A stretch of DNA of 64,000 nucleotides from CAYLZW01 sp964388085 (lineage in GTDB: Bacteria > Myxococcota > UBA727 > CAYLZW01), in contig CAYLZW010000002.1 in the NCBI GenBank assembly GCA_964388085.1, positions 15,696-79,695 of the forward strand. Reading direction: 5' to 3'. Positions 16,076-25,042 of the stretch are shown piece after piece. Under the pieces are notes generated by a model. That model had not been told where the DNA came from and did no database searches. It was given only the letters and a program-made list of their open reading frames with translations. Position numbers and translations under genes: made by a program. The stretch's first letter is position 1. Each line of letters starts with the position of its first letter.

Positions 16076-17906
16076 CGCTCGCGGCCGGCGGCTTGTCGTC
16101 GGTGGCGTCCGCGGCGTCGACATCCGCGCCGTCGGGCTCCTCGTCGTCGTCTTCCTCGTCCGCTTTCGCGGAGTCCTCGGCGTCGGTGTCGTCGGCGCCG
16201 GAGTCCGCCCCGTCGGCCTCGCTCGCCGTCTTCGCGTCGCTCGACGCACTCCCGACGGACGGGGTCGCGGGTTGAAACAGCGCGGCGTGCTCGGGCGAGA
16301 GCTGGCCGAGCTCCGCGCGCAGCTCGAGCGCGGTGCGCATGGCCTGATACTGCGCCTCGACCTCTTGCAGCTCCGCCTGCGTCACCAACACCTGGGCTTG
16401 CAGCAGGTCGAACACCGTCGAGCGTCCCCCGCGGAGCTTCCGGCCCTCGGCGTCGAGCGCGACGGCCGCGAGCCGCTTGGCCTCGGCGGCGGCGCCGAGC
16501 ACGGTTCCGCGCTGCTCGACGTCGTTCAGCAGCCGCGCGATGCGGTTGTCGATCATGGCCTCCGTCGCGGTGCGCTCGAAGCGCAGGGCCTCCACCTCGT
16601 GACGACGTGCCGTCTCGCGATTCCCTTCCGTCCCCGGCCACAGCGGGGTGGAGCCGCTGACGACGACGCCGACGCTCCAGGAGCGCCCGACGTTGAGCAG
16701 CGCCTTCTCGTAGCCGCCGTGCAGCGCTGGGTCGACGAGGCAGGGACCCAGCTGATTCGGCAGCGTGCCTCCGTGGCAACGCGACTCGCCCGCGAGACCA
16801 CCGACGCTCCCCTCGAGCCCGACGCTGAGCTCGGGGAGGCCATCGAGCGCCACCGCCTCGCGCTCCGTCTCTGCGCGCGCGATCTCCGCGTCGAGGGCGA
16901 GGAGCGCGGGGCTGCGCTCCCTCGCGCGCGCTTTGGCCGCGTCTCTCGCGACGCCGGGAGCGCGCCAGGGGTTGAGCGGCGCGACCTCTACAGACGCTGC
17001 GTCCATGGGGACGCGCAGCTCCTCGACGAGGCGCCCGAGCGCCGCTTCGCGATCCGCCACCGCCGCGGACAGCTCGACGTTCCGCTGCGCGACCGTCTGC
17101 TCGGCGATGGCGAGCTCGAGCCGGGAGAGCTGTCCACCGTCGATGAGCTGCTGGGTCAGGCGCTGGAAGCTCTCGGCGAGCTTCACGGCGCTTGCGCGTA
17201 GGGCGACCACGCGCGCCGCGCGCGCAGCGTCGAGCCAGGTGCCCGCGATGCGGCGATACAGCGCGTCTCGCCTCGCTGCGGCGGCCGCGTTCATCACGGT
17301 GACGCGCGCGTCCGCCGTGCGGATCGCCGCCATGGTACGGGACGGCCACAGCCCGAGCAGGAGAGGCTGCTCGACGCGCAGTCGTAAGCGAGGCTCGTAG
17401 CGAGGGGCCAGGGCCGCGCCGACGTCTTCGGTGAAGAGCGCGTCGTTGTCGAGGCGGAGCTGGTAGGTGGTCCCTGTCGGCAACAGGCCGAGCACTCCGG
17501 CGCCCGCGGTGACGCCTTGTGTGTCGACGCGTCCGTCGGGGTACAGATACGAGATGACCGGCCCGACGCTCGGCTGCGCGTCGTGGACGACGCCGCCGTC
17601 GATCACGAGGCGGGGAATGAAGATGGACCACTCCGCGGCCGCGGCGGCCTCGCTCGCCTTGACGCGCTCGGCCGCCGCGCGCAGCTCCGGATGCTGCTCG
17701 TCGACGAGGCGCAGCGCGTCCGCGAGCGTCAACGTCCGCACCGGCGCGGGGGCGCCAGGCGACGCCTGCCCTCCTGTTGGTTCCGCTGCCGGCGTCGCTG
17801 CCGGCGTCGGCTCGGCCGCCTCTGCTGTCGCTACGGTGAACAGCGCCGCCACGAGGATCGCTCGAGCGCGGCGGGACACTATCGATTCACTTCGCAACGG
17901 CGGCAT
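16029..17906 (-). CDS. TolC-family outer membrane efflux protein with long charged tail
   Basis: This 625-residue protein has an N-terminal signal peptide (hydrophobic core about residues 15-30, AxA-type cleavage) followed by an Ala/Pro-rich linker. Two outer-membrane efflux protein repeats follow, rich in Ala, Arg and Glu heptad-like helices. It should form the outer membrane channel for the two HlyD-type proteins at 5.3-9.7 kb, although it is transcribed separately. The C-terminal region of about 80 residues is unusual: a run dominated by Asp, Glu and Ala followed by a terminal Lys/Arg-rich segment. The end of the gene lies antisense across the desulfurase 3' end, so the tail may have grown by loss of an earlier stop. 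Ribosome site and start at 17906 are reasonable. Confidence 0.82.
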   Translation of the reverse strand: MPPLRSESIVSRRARAILVAALFTVATAEAAEPTPAATPAAEPTGGQASPGAPAPVRTLTLADALRLVDEQHPELRAAAERVKASEAAAAAEWSIFIPRLVIDGGVVHDAQPSVGPVISYLYPDGRVDTQGVTAGAGVLGLLPTGTTYQLRLDNDALFTEDVGAALAPRYEPRLRLRVEQPLLLGLWPSRTMAAIRTADARVTVMNAAAAARRDALYRRIAGTWLDAARAARVVALRASAVKLAESFQRLTQQLIDGGQLSRLELAIAEQTVAQRNVELSAAVADREAALGRLVEELRVPMDAASVEVAPLNPWRAPGVARDAAKARARERSPALLALDAEIARAETEREAVALDGLPELSVGLEGSVGGLAGESRCHGGTLPNQLGPCLVDPALHGGYEKALLNVGRSWSVGVVVSGSTPLWPGTEGNRETARRHEVEALRFERTATEAMIDNRIARLLNDVEQRGTVLGAAAEAKRLAAVALDAEGRKLRGGRSTVFDLLQAQVLVTQAELQEVEAQYQAMRTALELRAELGQLSPEHAALFQPATPSVGSASSDAKTASEADGADSGADDTDAEDSAKADEEDDDEEPDGADVDAADATDDKPPAASVKKRRGGKRSRGRRR

Positions 17907-17950
17907 GATGGCGGCGAAAGTATAGCCCCATCAGCCGACGAGAGCGCCAC

Positions 17951-20419
17951 ATGCACCCTCCCCTGTTACCGACCCCGCCCCAGGGCGCGCACGAGAGCGC
18001 GCGAGGCATCTCTCGCGTGCTCTCGGGGCACCGTCTCGCGCGCATCGGACTTCGGCGCCTCGGGCAGGCGCGCGTGGTGTCCGCGCTCTCCGAGCTGCGC
18101 GTCGTGGCGTCGTCGCACGAGGCTGCGTTCGCGGCGACGGTCGCGGCCGAGGTCGCGCGGCGGAGCGGAGACCTGCGTGGCGCTGCCGCGCTGCACAAAG
18201 ACGCGGCGGAGCAGTGGCGAGAGGCCGGCAACGCGTCCCTCTCCGCCGTCGCGCTCGCGCTCAGCGTCGAGGACGCCGTGCTCTCCGGCGAGCTGCAGAG
18301 CGCGCAGGCGAACCTGCGCGACGTCGAGGCGGCCGGCGGATCGGTGCACGTCGCGAACGCGTTCTTGAGCTTCGCGCGCGGCGACACCGCGGCCGCGCGC
18401 GCGTCCTTCAAGGTGTTGATGGACGCGGCGCCCGGCGACGCGTGGGCGGCCTGCTGGGTCGACGCCTACGGAGCCGAGGTCCTCGTCGAGATGGGCGCGC
18501 TCGTCGGGGCCCAACAGGCGCTCGACAGGCTCGGCGGCAGGCTCTCCCCCGAGCACCGCTTCTCCGAGGCGTTCCTGCGACACGCCGTGCTGCGCGCCCG
18601 CCATGAGTCCTTGCGCCGCCTGACGCTCGGCGGTGATGAGGACGACGAGAAGGCCAAGCTGCACGCGCTCGTCGTACGCGCGCAGCGCTACGCCCAGGGG
18701 TTCCCGCTCTATCGCGCGTGGGCGCATCAGGTCGCGGGGGAAGAGGCGCTGCTCAACGCGGGCGACCCCGCCGCCCTCTTCGACAAGGCCATCGCGGACG
18801 CCGAGGAGGCCGGCAGCCCCTACCTGCACGGGCGCCTATTGGCCCGTCAGGTCGAGTCGATGCGCGCCGTCCAGGAGCGGCGCTCCAACCCGCGTGCCTT
18901 GCGCGCGCGCAGCCTGCTGCTCGACTCCGGCGCGACCGGCTTCCTCGGCGCGCTGACGACGTCGAAGGGCGGCGCTCCCGAACGGATGCCCTCGCGCATG
19001 TCGATCGCGCTGCGCCTCGAGACGTCGCTCGATCAGATGAACCTGAGCGACGAGGCGGGGCTCGACGCCGTCATCGAGGTCAGCCGCCACCTCCAGAGCG
19101 TGCGCAGCCTCGACGAGCTGCTCGAGCGCATCGTCGACTCGGTCTCGCGCGTGCTGCGCGCCGAGCGAGCCGCCCTGCTCAAGCACGACGGAAGCGAGTT
19201 CGAGTGCCTGGTCGCGCGCGGCATCGCCGCCGCCGACGTTCGCGAGGGCAACAAGGGTGTCTCGTTCGGCGTCGTGCGCGAGGCGATGCGCTCGGGAGAG
19301 CCGGTGCTGTCGGACAACGCGCTGGCCGACGCGCGCTTCATGGATCGGGCGTCGGTGATGGCGACCGACATCCGCTCGGTGCTGTGCTCGCCCATCCGCA
19401 CCAAGGACCACACCTTCGGCTTCCTCTATCTCGACCGCCGCCTCACCGGTGTGCCGTTCTCGCCCGAGCACCTCGACCTCCTGGCCGCGTTCTCCACGCA
19501 GGTCGCGGTCGCCTGGGAGAACGCCGTGTCGTTCGAAGAGATCGCGCGCCTCAATGAGGGCCTCGAGCGGAAGGTCAGCGATCGCACCGTCGAGCTGCGC
19601 AAGAAGAACGACGAGCTGCAGACCACCCTCGACGAGCTCACCAACACGCGCCTCAAGCTGGCCGAGGCCGAGCGCGACGCGCTCGAGAAGGAGATGCAGC
19701 TCGCGCGCGACATTCAGCGTTCGATCCTGCCCCCCGAGGACACGCAGCGGCTGAGCGGCCTGTCGGTGTGCGGCCAGGTGATCCCCGCGAGCTATTGTGG
19801 CGGCGACTTCTGGGGGTACGCCGCGCTTCCCGACGGGCGCACGCTCGTCATCATCGCCGACGTCACCGGGCACGGAATGGCGTCGAGCTTGATCACCGCG
19901 GTGGCGCGCTCCTGCCTCGACACCCTGCGAGAGCAGGAGGCCATCCGCTCCGCCGCCGACGTGCTGCGCACCATGAACCAGGTCATCTTCGCGTCCGCGC
20001 ACGGGAAGCTCTGCGCCACCGCGTTCGCCGGCATCTTCGATCCGGCGGCGCGGCAGCTCTCCTTCGGCAACGCCGGACACAACTTCCCGTATCTGCTCCG
20101 CGAGGGCGCCGACGCCGCGCCGCTCGTAGCAGCCGGCACCCGCCTCGGGGAGGCCGCGAACACCGACTTCGAGACGCACGTGCGAGAGATCCTGCCGGGC
20201 GATCGGCTGGTGCTGTTCACCGACGGCATCATCGAGTGGCCGAACGCCAAGGGGAAGGACTACGGAGACCGGCGCTTCCGCAAGTCCGCGCAGGCGCGAC
20301 GGGGCGAGGCGCCGGACGAATGCATCCGCGGCCTCATCGACGACGCCACGGCGTACACGGACGGCATCGAGCGTGACGACGATCTGACGCTGGTGATCGT
20401 CGACGTCGCCACCGAGTGA
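17951..20419 (+). CDS. GAF-domain SpoIIE-type PP2C serine phosphatase
   Basis: This 822-residue soluble protein has a helical, TPR-like region in residues 40-330, a GAF sensory domain at about 372-525 (ending IRTKDHTFGFLYLDRR and AVAWENAVSFEE), a coiled coil at 530-590, and a SpoIIE/RsbU PP2C domain at 590-822. Metal-binding motifs are intact: GGDFWGY, ADVTGHGMASSL, LFTDGI and RDDDLTLVIVD. These phosphatases dephosphorylate STAS-domain antagonists in partner-switching pathways, and a large STAS/GHKL/kinase cluster begins 2.4 kb downstream, which suggests its substrates. It is divergent from the TolC-like gene across 44 bases. The N-terminal helical repeats probably receive the signal; the ligand of the GAF domain is unknown. 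Confidence 0.88.
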   Translation: MHPPLLPTPPQGAHESARGISRVLSGHRLARIGLRRLGQARVVSALSELRVVASSHEAAFAATVAAEVARRSGDLRGAAALHKDAAEQWREAGNASLSAVALALSVEDAVLSGELQSAQANLRDVEAAGGSVHVANAFLSFARGDTAAARASFKVLMDAAPGDAWAACWVDAYGAEVLVEMGALVGAQQALDRLGGRLSPEHRFSEAFLRHAVLRARHESLRRLTLGGDEDDEKAKLHALVVRAQRYAQGFPLYRAWAHQVAGEEALLNAGDPAALFDKAIADAEEAGSPYLHGRLLARQVESMRAVQERRSNPRALRARSLLLDSGATGFLGALTTSKGGAPERMPSRMSIALRLETSLDQMNLSDEAGLDAVIEVSRHLQSVRSLDELLERIVDSVSRVLRAERAALLKHDGSEFECLVARGIAAADVREGNKGVSFGVVREAMRSGEPVLSDNALADARFMDRASVMATDIRSVLCSPIRTKDHTFGFLYLDRRLTGVPFSPEHLDLLAAFSTQVAVAWENAVSFEEIARLNEGLERKVSDRTVELRKKNDELQTTLDELTNTRLKLAEAERDALEKEMQLARDIQRSILPPEDTQRLSGLSVCGQVIPASYCGGDFWGYAALPDGRTLVIIADVTGHGMASSLITAVARSCLDTLREQEAIRSAADVLRTMNQVIFASAHGKLCATAFAGIFDPAARQLSFGNAGHNFPYLLREGADAAPLVAAGTRLGEAANTDFETHVREILPGDRLVLFTDGIIEWPNAKGKDYGDRRFRKSAQARRGEAPDECIRGLIDDATAYTDGIERDDDLTLVIVDVATE

Positions 20420-20432
20420 GCCGCGCCGCGAG

Positions 20433-22712
20433 CTACTCGGCCACGGGCGCTCCAGCGCAGCGGCCATCGGTTGGATCGCAGGGAGCGACGAGGAAGACGA
20501 CCTCCCCCTCGTCCGCAGCGCTCGGGGCGTCCAGCGCGAAGTAGTGCGTCCCGGCGGCGAACGTGCCGCGCAACATGACGTCCCCAGCGCTCACGCAAGA
20601 TCCCGCCGACGTCGACGTCAGCCAGGCGACGTCCACATCGACACCGGAGGCGTGCAGCGCCATGACGCGGAGGCGAGTCGGGCTCGGCAGGTCGACGCGA
20701 TAGACCACGTCCGCGCCGGACAGGGTGACGCCGCAGCCGCCGCCATAGCTCCCGAGCGCCGAGCTCGCGCCGCCCCTCAGGTCGCGCAGCTCGGCGAAGG
20801 GCAAGCTGTCCACGACGCGGGGCGATGCAGGGGTGCCGCTGCCGGCGAGGGCCGGCGCGCCGGCGCCGTCCCAGGCGTCCCGCGCGGGCGTCGTCGTCGT
20901 GACCTGCCACACGCGATCGAGGGCCTGCAGCGAGAGCAGGTTCCTCAGATTGTAGCCCCAGATGAGACCGGTCTCCGCGTCGAAGTTGCAGAGTGAGATG
21001 TAGTCGGCGCTCGGGTGCACGCCGTCCGACCGCAGCCCATAGTCCGGCAGCTGCAGCATCTCGCTGTAATAGTCGACGAAAGGCAGCTGGCGCCCCTCGG
21101 CCACCGCCCGCAGCACGACGTTCCACGATGAGATGAGGTCGCGGAGCTCCGGATACTGGCCCGTATACGGAGGGATCGAATACAGGATGGGGATGACGCC
21201 GCGGGCGACGATCCAGTCGACCAGCTCGACGATGTTCTCGTACATCCAGGGGAACTTCACGGCCGCGCTCGCGTCGAAGCCGCCGTACCCCATGTCGTTG
21301 GTACCGTACATCAGGAGCGCATAGCGGGGATTGAGCGCGAGCAGCTCCTGCTCCACCGGCGGCGGGGTACCGCGCAGCGCCCAGTCCGCCGTCTTCGATG
21401 CCACGGCCGCGAAGCCACGACGCGCATACGAGCTCGTGCCGCCCACGTCCGTCTCCAAGAACCACGCGTGTGCGGGGACGAGGTCGCCATAGCCCACCGC
21501 CGAGAGCGAGAAGGTCTCGGTCTCGAAGCAGCTCATGAACTCGTGGCCGGCGGAGATGGAGTCGCCCACCTTCATGAAGACCCGATCCCGACGGCTCGGC
21601 TGCTGCGCCGCGATCGCACGCAGGTTCTCGGTTACCGCGCAGGTAATGGGCGAATGCGTCCGATCCGCTGGATAGCGTGTCCAATTCTCGACGCACGCCT
21701 CCGGTGGCGGGGGCGGTGGCGGTGGCGGTGGTGGTGGTGGTGGCGGTGGCGGTGGAGGTGGCTCCGCGACGTCACAGACATCTCCGACGCCGTCCGCGTC
21801 AACGTCCGCCTGGCTCTGGTTCCACTCCAGCGGGCAGTTGTCTTCGTCGTCACAGAGCGCGTCGAAGTCCTGATCCGCGCAGCCCGTGTCCGACGTCGGG
21901 ATGGTTGGCTGTGGATCACAGACTCCGCCTAGACCATCACCGTCCTGGTCCGCCTGATTCGGGTTCCACTGTGCCGGGCAGTTGTCATCGGCGTCGCAGG
22001 CGCCGTCACCGTCGCGGTCCGCGCAGGGAGCCGGCGCGCTCGGCCTGCTCGGAAGCGCGTCGCAGCTGTCCCCGAGGCGGTCGCCGTCCTCGTCGACCTG
22101 GCCAGCGTTCCACACGAGCGCGCAGTTGTCGGTCGCGTCGCAGACGCCGTCCCAATCTGTGTCGGTGCCAGCGCCTTCGCACCAATCGCAGCGCCAACAC
22201 TCCCCGAGGCCGTCCTCGTCGTCGTCGAGCTGGGACGGGTTGTAACAGCCCACGCAGTTGTCGGCGTCGTCGCACACGGCGTCGTTGTCCGCGTCGATAC
22301 AGCGGGCGCTCTTGGGCGCAGGGTCGCCCGCCTCGCCGCGACCTTCGTCCCCCGCGGGCGGGCTCGGATCCTCGGGGTCTGCGTCGCAATAGTCGCCGCG
22401 CCCGTCATCGTCGCGATCGCGTTGGTCGTGGTTCCATTCGAGGGGGCAGTTGTCGAGCTCGTCACAGACGTTGTCCCAGTCGAGGTCCGCGCCCGCGCCG
22501 TCACACTCATCACAGGGCCAGCAGTCCCCAAGACCGTCGCCATCCGCGTCGATCTGCAGGGGGTTGTAGCAAGCGGTGCAGTTGTCTTCGATGTCTGCTG
22601 TGCCATCGCCGTCGTCGTCGATGACCTGCGCCGCGGCGGGTGCAGGAAGCGCGGCGACGAGGCACGAGAGCAGCAGCGGGCACGAGCGGATGGGGCGGGC
22701 CGGATGGCGCAT
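20433..22712 (-). CDS. Secreted thrombospondin type-3 repeat / SGNH-hydrolase-like protein
   Basis: This 759-residue protein uses the ATG at 22712, which opens a clear signal peptide (LLLSCLVAALPAPAAAQ). Six Ca-binding TSP3-like units (DxDxDGxxDxxDNC) follow. Units 1 and 3 share an extra Cys-rich insertion (CYNP...GD/ECWxCDxC) and are each followed by a DWDxVCD unit, so a double module appears to have duplicated. A run of 20 prolines leads to a GDSL/SGNH-type domain with GDSISAGHEF (nucleophile Ser), YGTNDMGYGG (block III) and DGVHPS (catalytic Asp/His), then a C-terminal beta-sandwich-like region. It is probably an exported esterase or carbohydrate deacetylase bound to a surface or matrix in the presence of calcium. 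Its stop is 13 bases from that of the PP2C gene. Confidence 0.82.
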   Translation of the reverse strand: MRHPARPIRSCPLLLSCLVAALPAPAAAQVIDDDGDGTADIEDNCTACYNPLQIDADGDGLGDCWPCDECDGAGADLDWDNVCDELDNCPLEWNHDQRDRDDDGRGDYCDADPEDPSPPAGDEGRGEAGDPAPKSARCIDADNDAVCDDADNCVGCYNPSQLDDDEDGLGECWRCDWCEGAGTDTDWDGVCDATDNCALVWNAGQVDEDGDRLGDSCDALPSRPSAPAPCADRDGDGACDADDNCPAQWNPNQADQDGDGLGGVCDPQPTIPTSDTGCADQDFDALCDDEDNCPLEWNQSQADVDADGVGDVCDVAEPPPPPPPPPPPPPPPPPPPPEACVENWTRYPADRTHSPITCAVTENLRAIAAQQPSRRDRVFMKVGDSISAGHEFMSCFETETFSLSAVGYGDLVPAHAWFLETDVGGTSSYARRGFAAVASKTADWALRGTPPPVEQELLALNPRYALLMYGTNDMGYGGFDASAAVKFPWMYENIVELVDWIVARGVIPILYSIPPYTGQYPELRDLISSWNVVLRAVAEGRQLPFVDYYSEMLQLPDYGLRSDGVHPSADYISLCNFDAETGLIWGYNLRNLLSLQALDRVWQVTTTTPARDAWDGAGAPALAGSGTPASPRVVDSLPFAELRDLRGGASSALGSYGGGCGVTLSGADVVYRVDLPSPTRLRVMALHASGVDVDVAWLTSTSAGSCVSAGDVMLRGTFAAGTHYFALDAPSAADEGEVVFLVAPCDPTDGRCAGAPVAE
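21703..21762 (-). repeat. Polyproline-encoding GGN repeat tract (20 codons)
   Basis: Sixty bases of imperfect GGT/GGC triplets on the plus strand encode 20 consecutive prolines on the minus strand, forming a stiff linker between the calcium repeats and the SGNH domain. Triplet tracts of this kind change length by slippage. Translation of such a run normally needs EF-P. Confidence 0.85.
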
Positions 22713-22861
22713 GGGCGCTGACCTGAGGAAGGACCGTGCCAATGGCGCCCGGCGGTCGCGCACGCCTTTCTGGGCGATGCAGCGCGATCCATTCGAGCGA
22801 GTCCGACGCGCGTGTGGCGTGGCACGACGCCAATCAGCCACCGCATCGGCTGCGACCCACG

Positions 22862-23845
22862 TCAGCGTGCCAGGAAGACGTTGAACGACTTTGGGCGCTC
22901 CGAGAAGTCGCGATAGCGGCCGCGGATGTCGATGACGCCGATGAGCTCGGTCCGCCGGCCGGGGTGCACGTTGATGATGAACTGGGAGAGCGTCTCGAAG
23001 AGATAGTAGAGCCCGAGCCCCGCCCCGCCCTCCTTGTCGTCCACCTGATCGCTCCCCTTGCGGAAGCACTTGCCGAGATAGGCGACGACCGTCTCCGTGG
23101 CGAGCGATCCGAAGGGGTCGCGCACCGAGATGCCGAGCTTGCGGCCGTCGGTGCAGAAGACGGCCTCCACCGACTTCCCGGCGGCGAGCTCTACCTCTTC
23201 GGTGCGGCTCAGGTGCGCGAAGCAACGCTCGCCGGCGTCGTTCGTGGGCGCGTTGTAGATGGCGTTGGTGATGAGCTCATCGGCCGCGCTCTGAAACAGC
23301 TCCACGAAGCGCGCTTGGGCACCCTTGCGCGTGGCGAAGGCGGCGGCGGCCCGGATGGCGGCGAAGCGATCGGAGGCGCGCGAGAGCGTGAGTCGCTCGT
23401 GCTCCGCGCCCCAGGGGAAGTACTTCTCGAGGCCGAAGATGTCGTCGCGCAGGATCTTCTGCACCGTGACCAGCAGCTCGTCGCCGTCGAGGTCACCGCT
23501 GCGCGCCAATAGGTGCGTAAGCGTGTGGCGCGCGAACAGCCCGGCCAGCTCGGTGCGCTGCGCTCCGCCCATGAAGAGCACGAAGCGCCCCGCGTCCTGC
23601 TGCCGCGCGAAGCGCTCGAAGATCGCGTCCCGCGCGCCTTCTTCGATCGCTTCATAGTCGACGACGACGAGATCGGCGTCGTCTGCCGCGACCTCGTCGG
23701 GCGTCGCTACGATCCGTACGTCGTCGACGACGGCGCGGGCGATGCGTCCCAGGTCGCGCAGCGACGTCTTGTCCCCGACGAGAAACACGCGCTGCGCGGC
23801 ACCCGGCCGCGCCTGTGGCGACGGAGCGTCGTCGGGCCGGTTCAT
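22862..23845 (-). CDS. Receiver-like domain + GHKL (HATPase_c) ATP-binding protein 1
   Basis: This 327-residue cytosolic protein starts at an ATG that overlaps the PilZ gene stop (ATGA). Residues 18-130 resemble a response-regulator receiver with the acceptor-type Asp63 in LVVVDYE, but only one acid (GDK) remains in the usual acidic pair. Residues 175-300 form a GHKL ATPase: N-box DELITNAIYNA (Asp189, Glu190, Asn194, Asn198), DPFGSL, and G-box GGAGLGLY (273-280). No His-phosphotransfer region is present, so it resembles an anti-sigma or RsbW-like kinase more than a histidine kinase. The C-terminal GRYRDFSERPKSFNVFLA segment is almost identical in the paralogue at 29924. It probably phosphorylates STAS proteins of this cluster; partners are inferred only from context. 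Confidence 0.75.
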   Translation of the reverse strand: MNRPDDAPSPQARPGAAQRVFLVGDKTSLRDLGRIARAVVDDVRIVATPDEVAADDADLVVVDYEAIEEGARDAIFERFARQQDAGRFVLFMGGAQRTELAGLFARHTLTHLLARSGDLDGDELLVTVQKILRDDIFGLEKYFPWGAEHERLTLSRASDRFAAIRAAAAFATRKGAQARFVELFQSAADELITNAIYNAPTNDAGERCFAHLSRTEEVELAAGKSVEAVFCTDGRKLGISVRDPFGSLATETVVAYLGKCFRKGSDQVDDKEGGAGLGLYYLFETLSQFIINVHPGRRTELIGVIDIRGRYRDFSERPKSFNVFLAR

Positions 23846-24930
23846 GCGGGAGTCAGATCCGCGGCGGAGCGGTCCGGCGCGGCGCTGGGCGCGCGCTCTT
23901 CGCAGACGCGTACGCGCCAACCGATGCGACCATCCACGCGCCCTTCGTCGAGCGACTCCCGTTCCACGATCTGCACCTCGACGGCGCCCATCACCCGGGG
24001 CGAGAGGATGTCGAGCGACAAGATGTCACCCACGTCATACGGCACGAAGAACGCCCTCCGCGGCACGAGCAAGGCGCCCGCCTGCAGGTCGCCTCGCAGC
24101 AGGAAGAAGTCGACGCGCGTGCCGTGGCGCGCGCGCACGCGGATCTGGCCAGGCGAAGCCTCCGAGCGCTTCGTCGTCGCTGGCCTCACGCGCATCACGT
24201 TCGTGTCGCGCACGAAGCGGGTGATGGCCGCCCGTGCCGGGGCCGACACCGCGACGAACTCCACGCCCATGCGTATGCGCTCGGCGCCGGTCGGGCCCGT
24301 GAAGCGCTCGCGCCAACGAACGCGCGCGTTCAGCTCCGCCGCCTGCTCGAAGACATTGATCTCGAAGGTCAGCCCCTCGAGCTCTTCGTGCTCGAGGCCG
24401 CACTCGATCATCGCGCCGCAGGCGCTGATGTTCACCAGCTCGCCCTCGAACTGAAGGCCGGACTGGCCGCTGATCTCGTCGTTGACGGCGGCGCGCTCGG
24501 CGAGCCGGTGCAGCGTCACGTTCGGCAGCATCGCCAGGCGCCGCATGAGCTGTCCGAACGCTCCCTCCGGCCAGACGAACACCTGGCGCAGGCCGAGCTT
24601 CGCGGCGCGTCGCGTCGAGCCCGCGCTGCGCGTCGACGAGCACGCGATGAACACGGCGGAGTCCGGTGTTTCGGCGCAGCGTTCGGCCACGTGCGCCCAG
24701 ATCTTCTCCGGCGCGTTGCTGCCGATGGCGAGGTCGACGAGCACGAACGCTTTGCCCTTCGCCCCGTCGATCGCCTCGCACACAGCCCGAACGGAGCGGG
24801 CGCGCACCACGTCGATGCCCGCGCGAGCGAGCAGCTCGCGCTTGCCGTCATCGAGCGAGAGGCGATGCAGCACCACGCGCCCGTGGCCGCCCCGCTCCCC
24901 CTCTTCACGTTCGCCCGCGGTCGACGTCAT
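23842..24930 (-). CDS. PilZ-domain protein with receiver-like N-terminus
   Basis: This 362-residue protein has residues 18-125 shaped like a receiver or pseudo-receiver domain (alternating hydrophobic strands, FVLVDLAIG). Residues 140-240 form PilZ, with the c-di-GMP signature RxxxR (Arg142, Arg146) and NxSxxG (NISACG, 167-172), followed by MGVEF. The last 100 residues may be a second, signature-less PilZ-like barrel. It should bind cyclic di-GMP and link that signal to its neighbours: its stop overlaps the GHKL gene start by four bases, so the two proteins are made together. Upstream, 112 bases separate it from the kinase gene at 25043, which shares its direction. Confidence 0.78.
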   Translation of the reverse strand: MTSTAGEREEGERGGHGRVVLHRLSLDDGKRELLARAGIDVVRARSVRAVCEAIDGAKGKAFVLVDLAIGSNAPEKIWAHVAERCAETPDSAVFIACSSTRSAGSTRRAAKLGLRQVFVWPEGAFGQLMRRLAMLPNVTLHRLAERAAVNDEISGQSGLQFEGELVNISACGAMIECGLEHEELEGLTFEINVFEQAAELNARVRWRERFTGPTGAERIRMGVEFVAVSAPARAAITRFVRDTNVMRVRPATTKRSEASPGQIRVRARHGTRVDFFLLRGDLQAGALLVPRRAFFVPYDVGDILSLDILSPRVMGAVEVQIVERESLDEGRVDGRIGWRVRVCEERAPSAAPDRSAADLTPA

Positions 24931-25042
24931 TGCGCTCCGGCACGAGACCTTCGTTCAGGCATCTTTCCGCGCGCGCCGCGCGGAAGCAAAGCGAGACACG
25001 CGAGCGATGGCGCCGGCGGGGCATGTGGGCGTCGTGCGCACA

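Noticed and set aside
22713..23225. Longer N-terminus for the TSP3/SGNH protein
   Set aside because: The upstream extension runs inside the GHKL gene and is Arg-rich; the ATG at 22712 directly opens a signal peptide.
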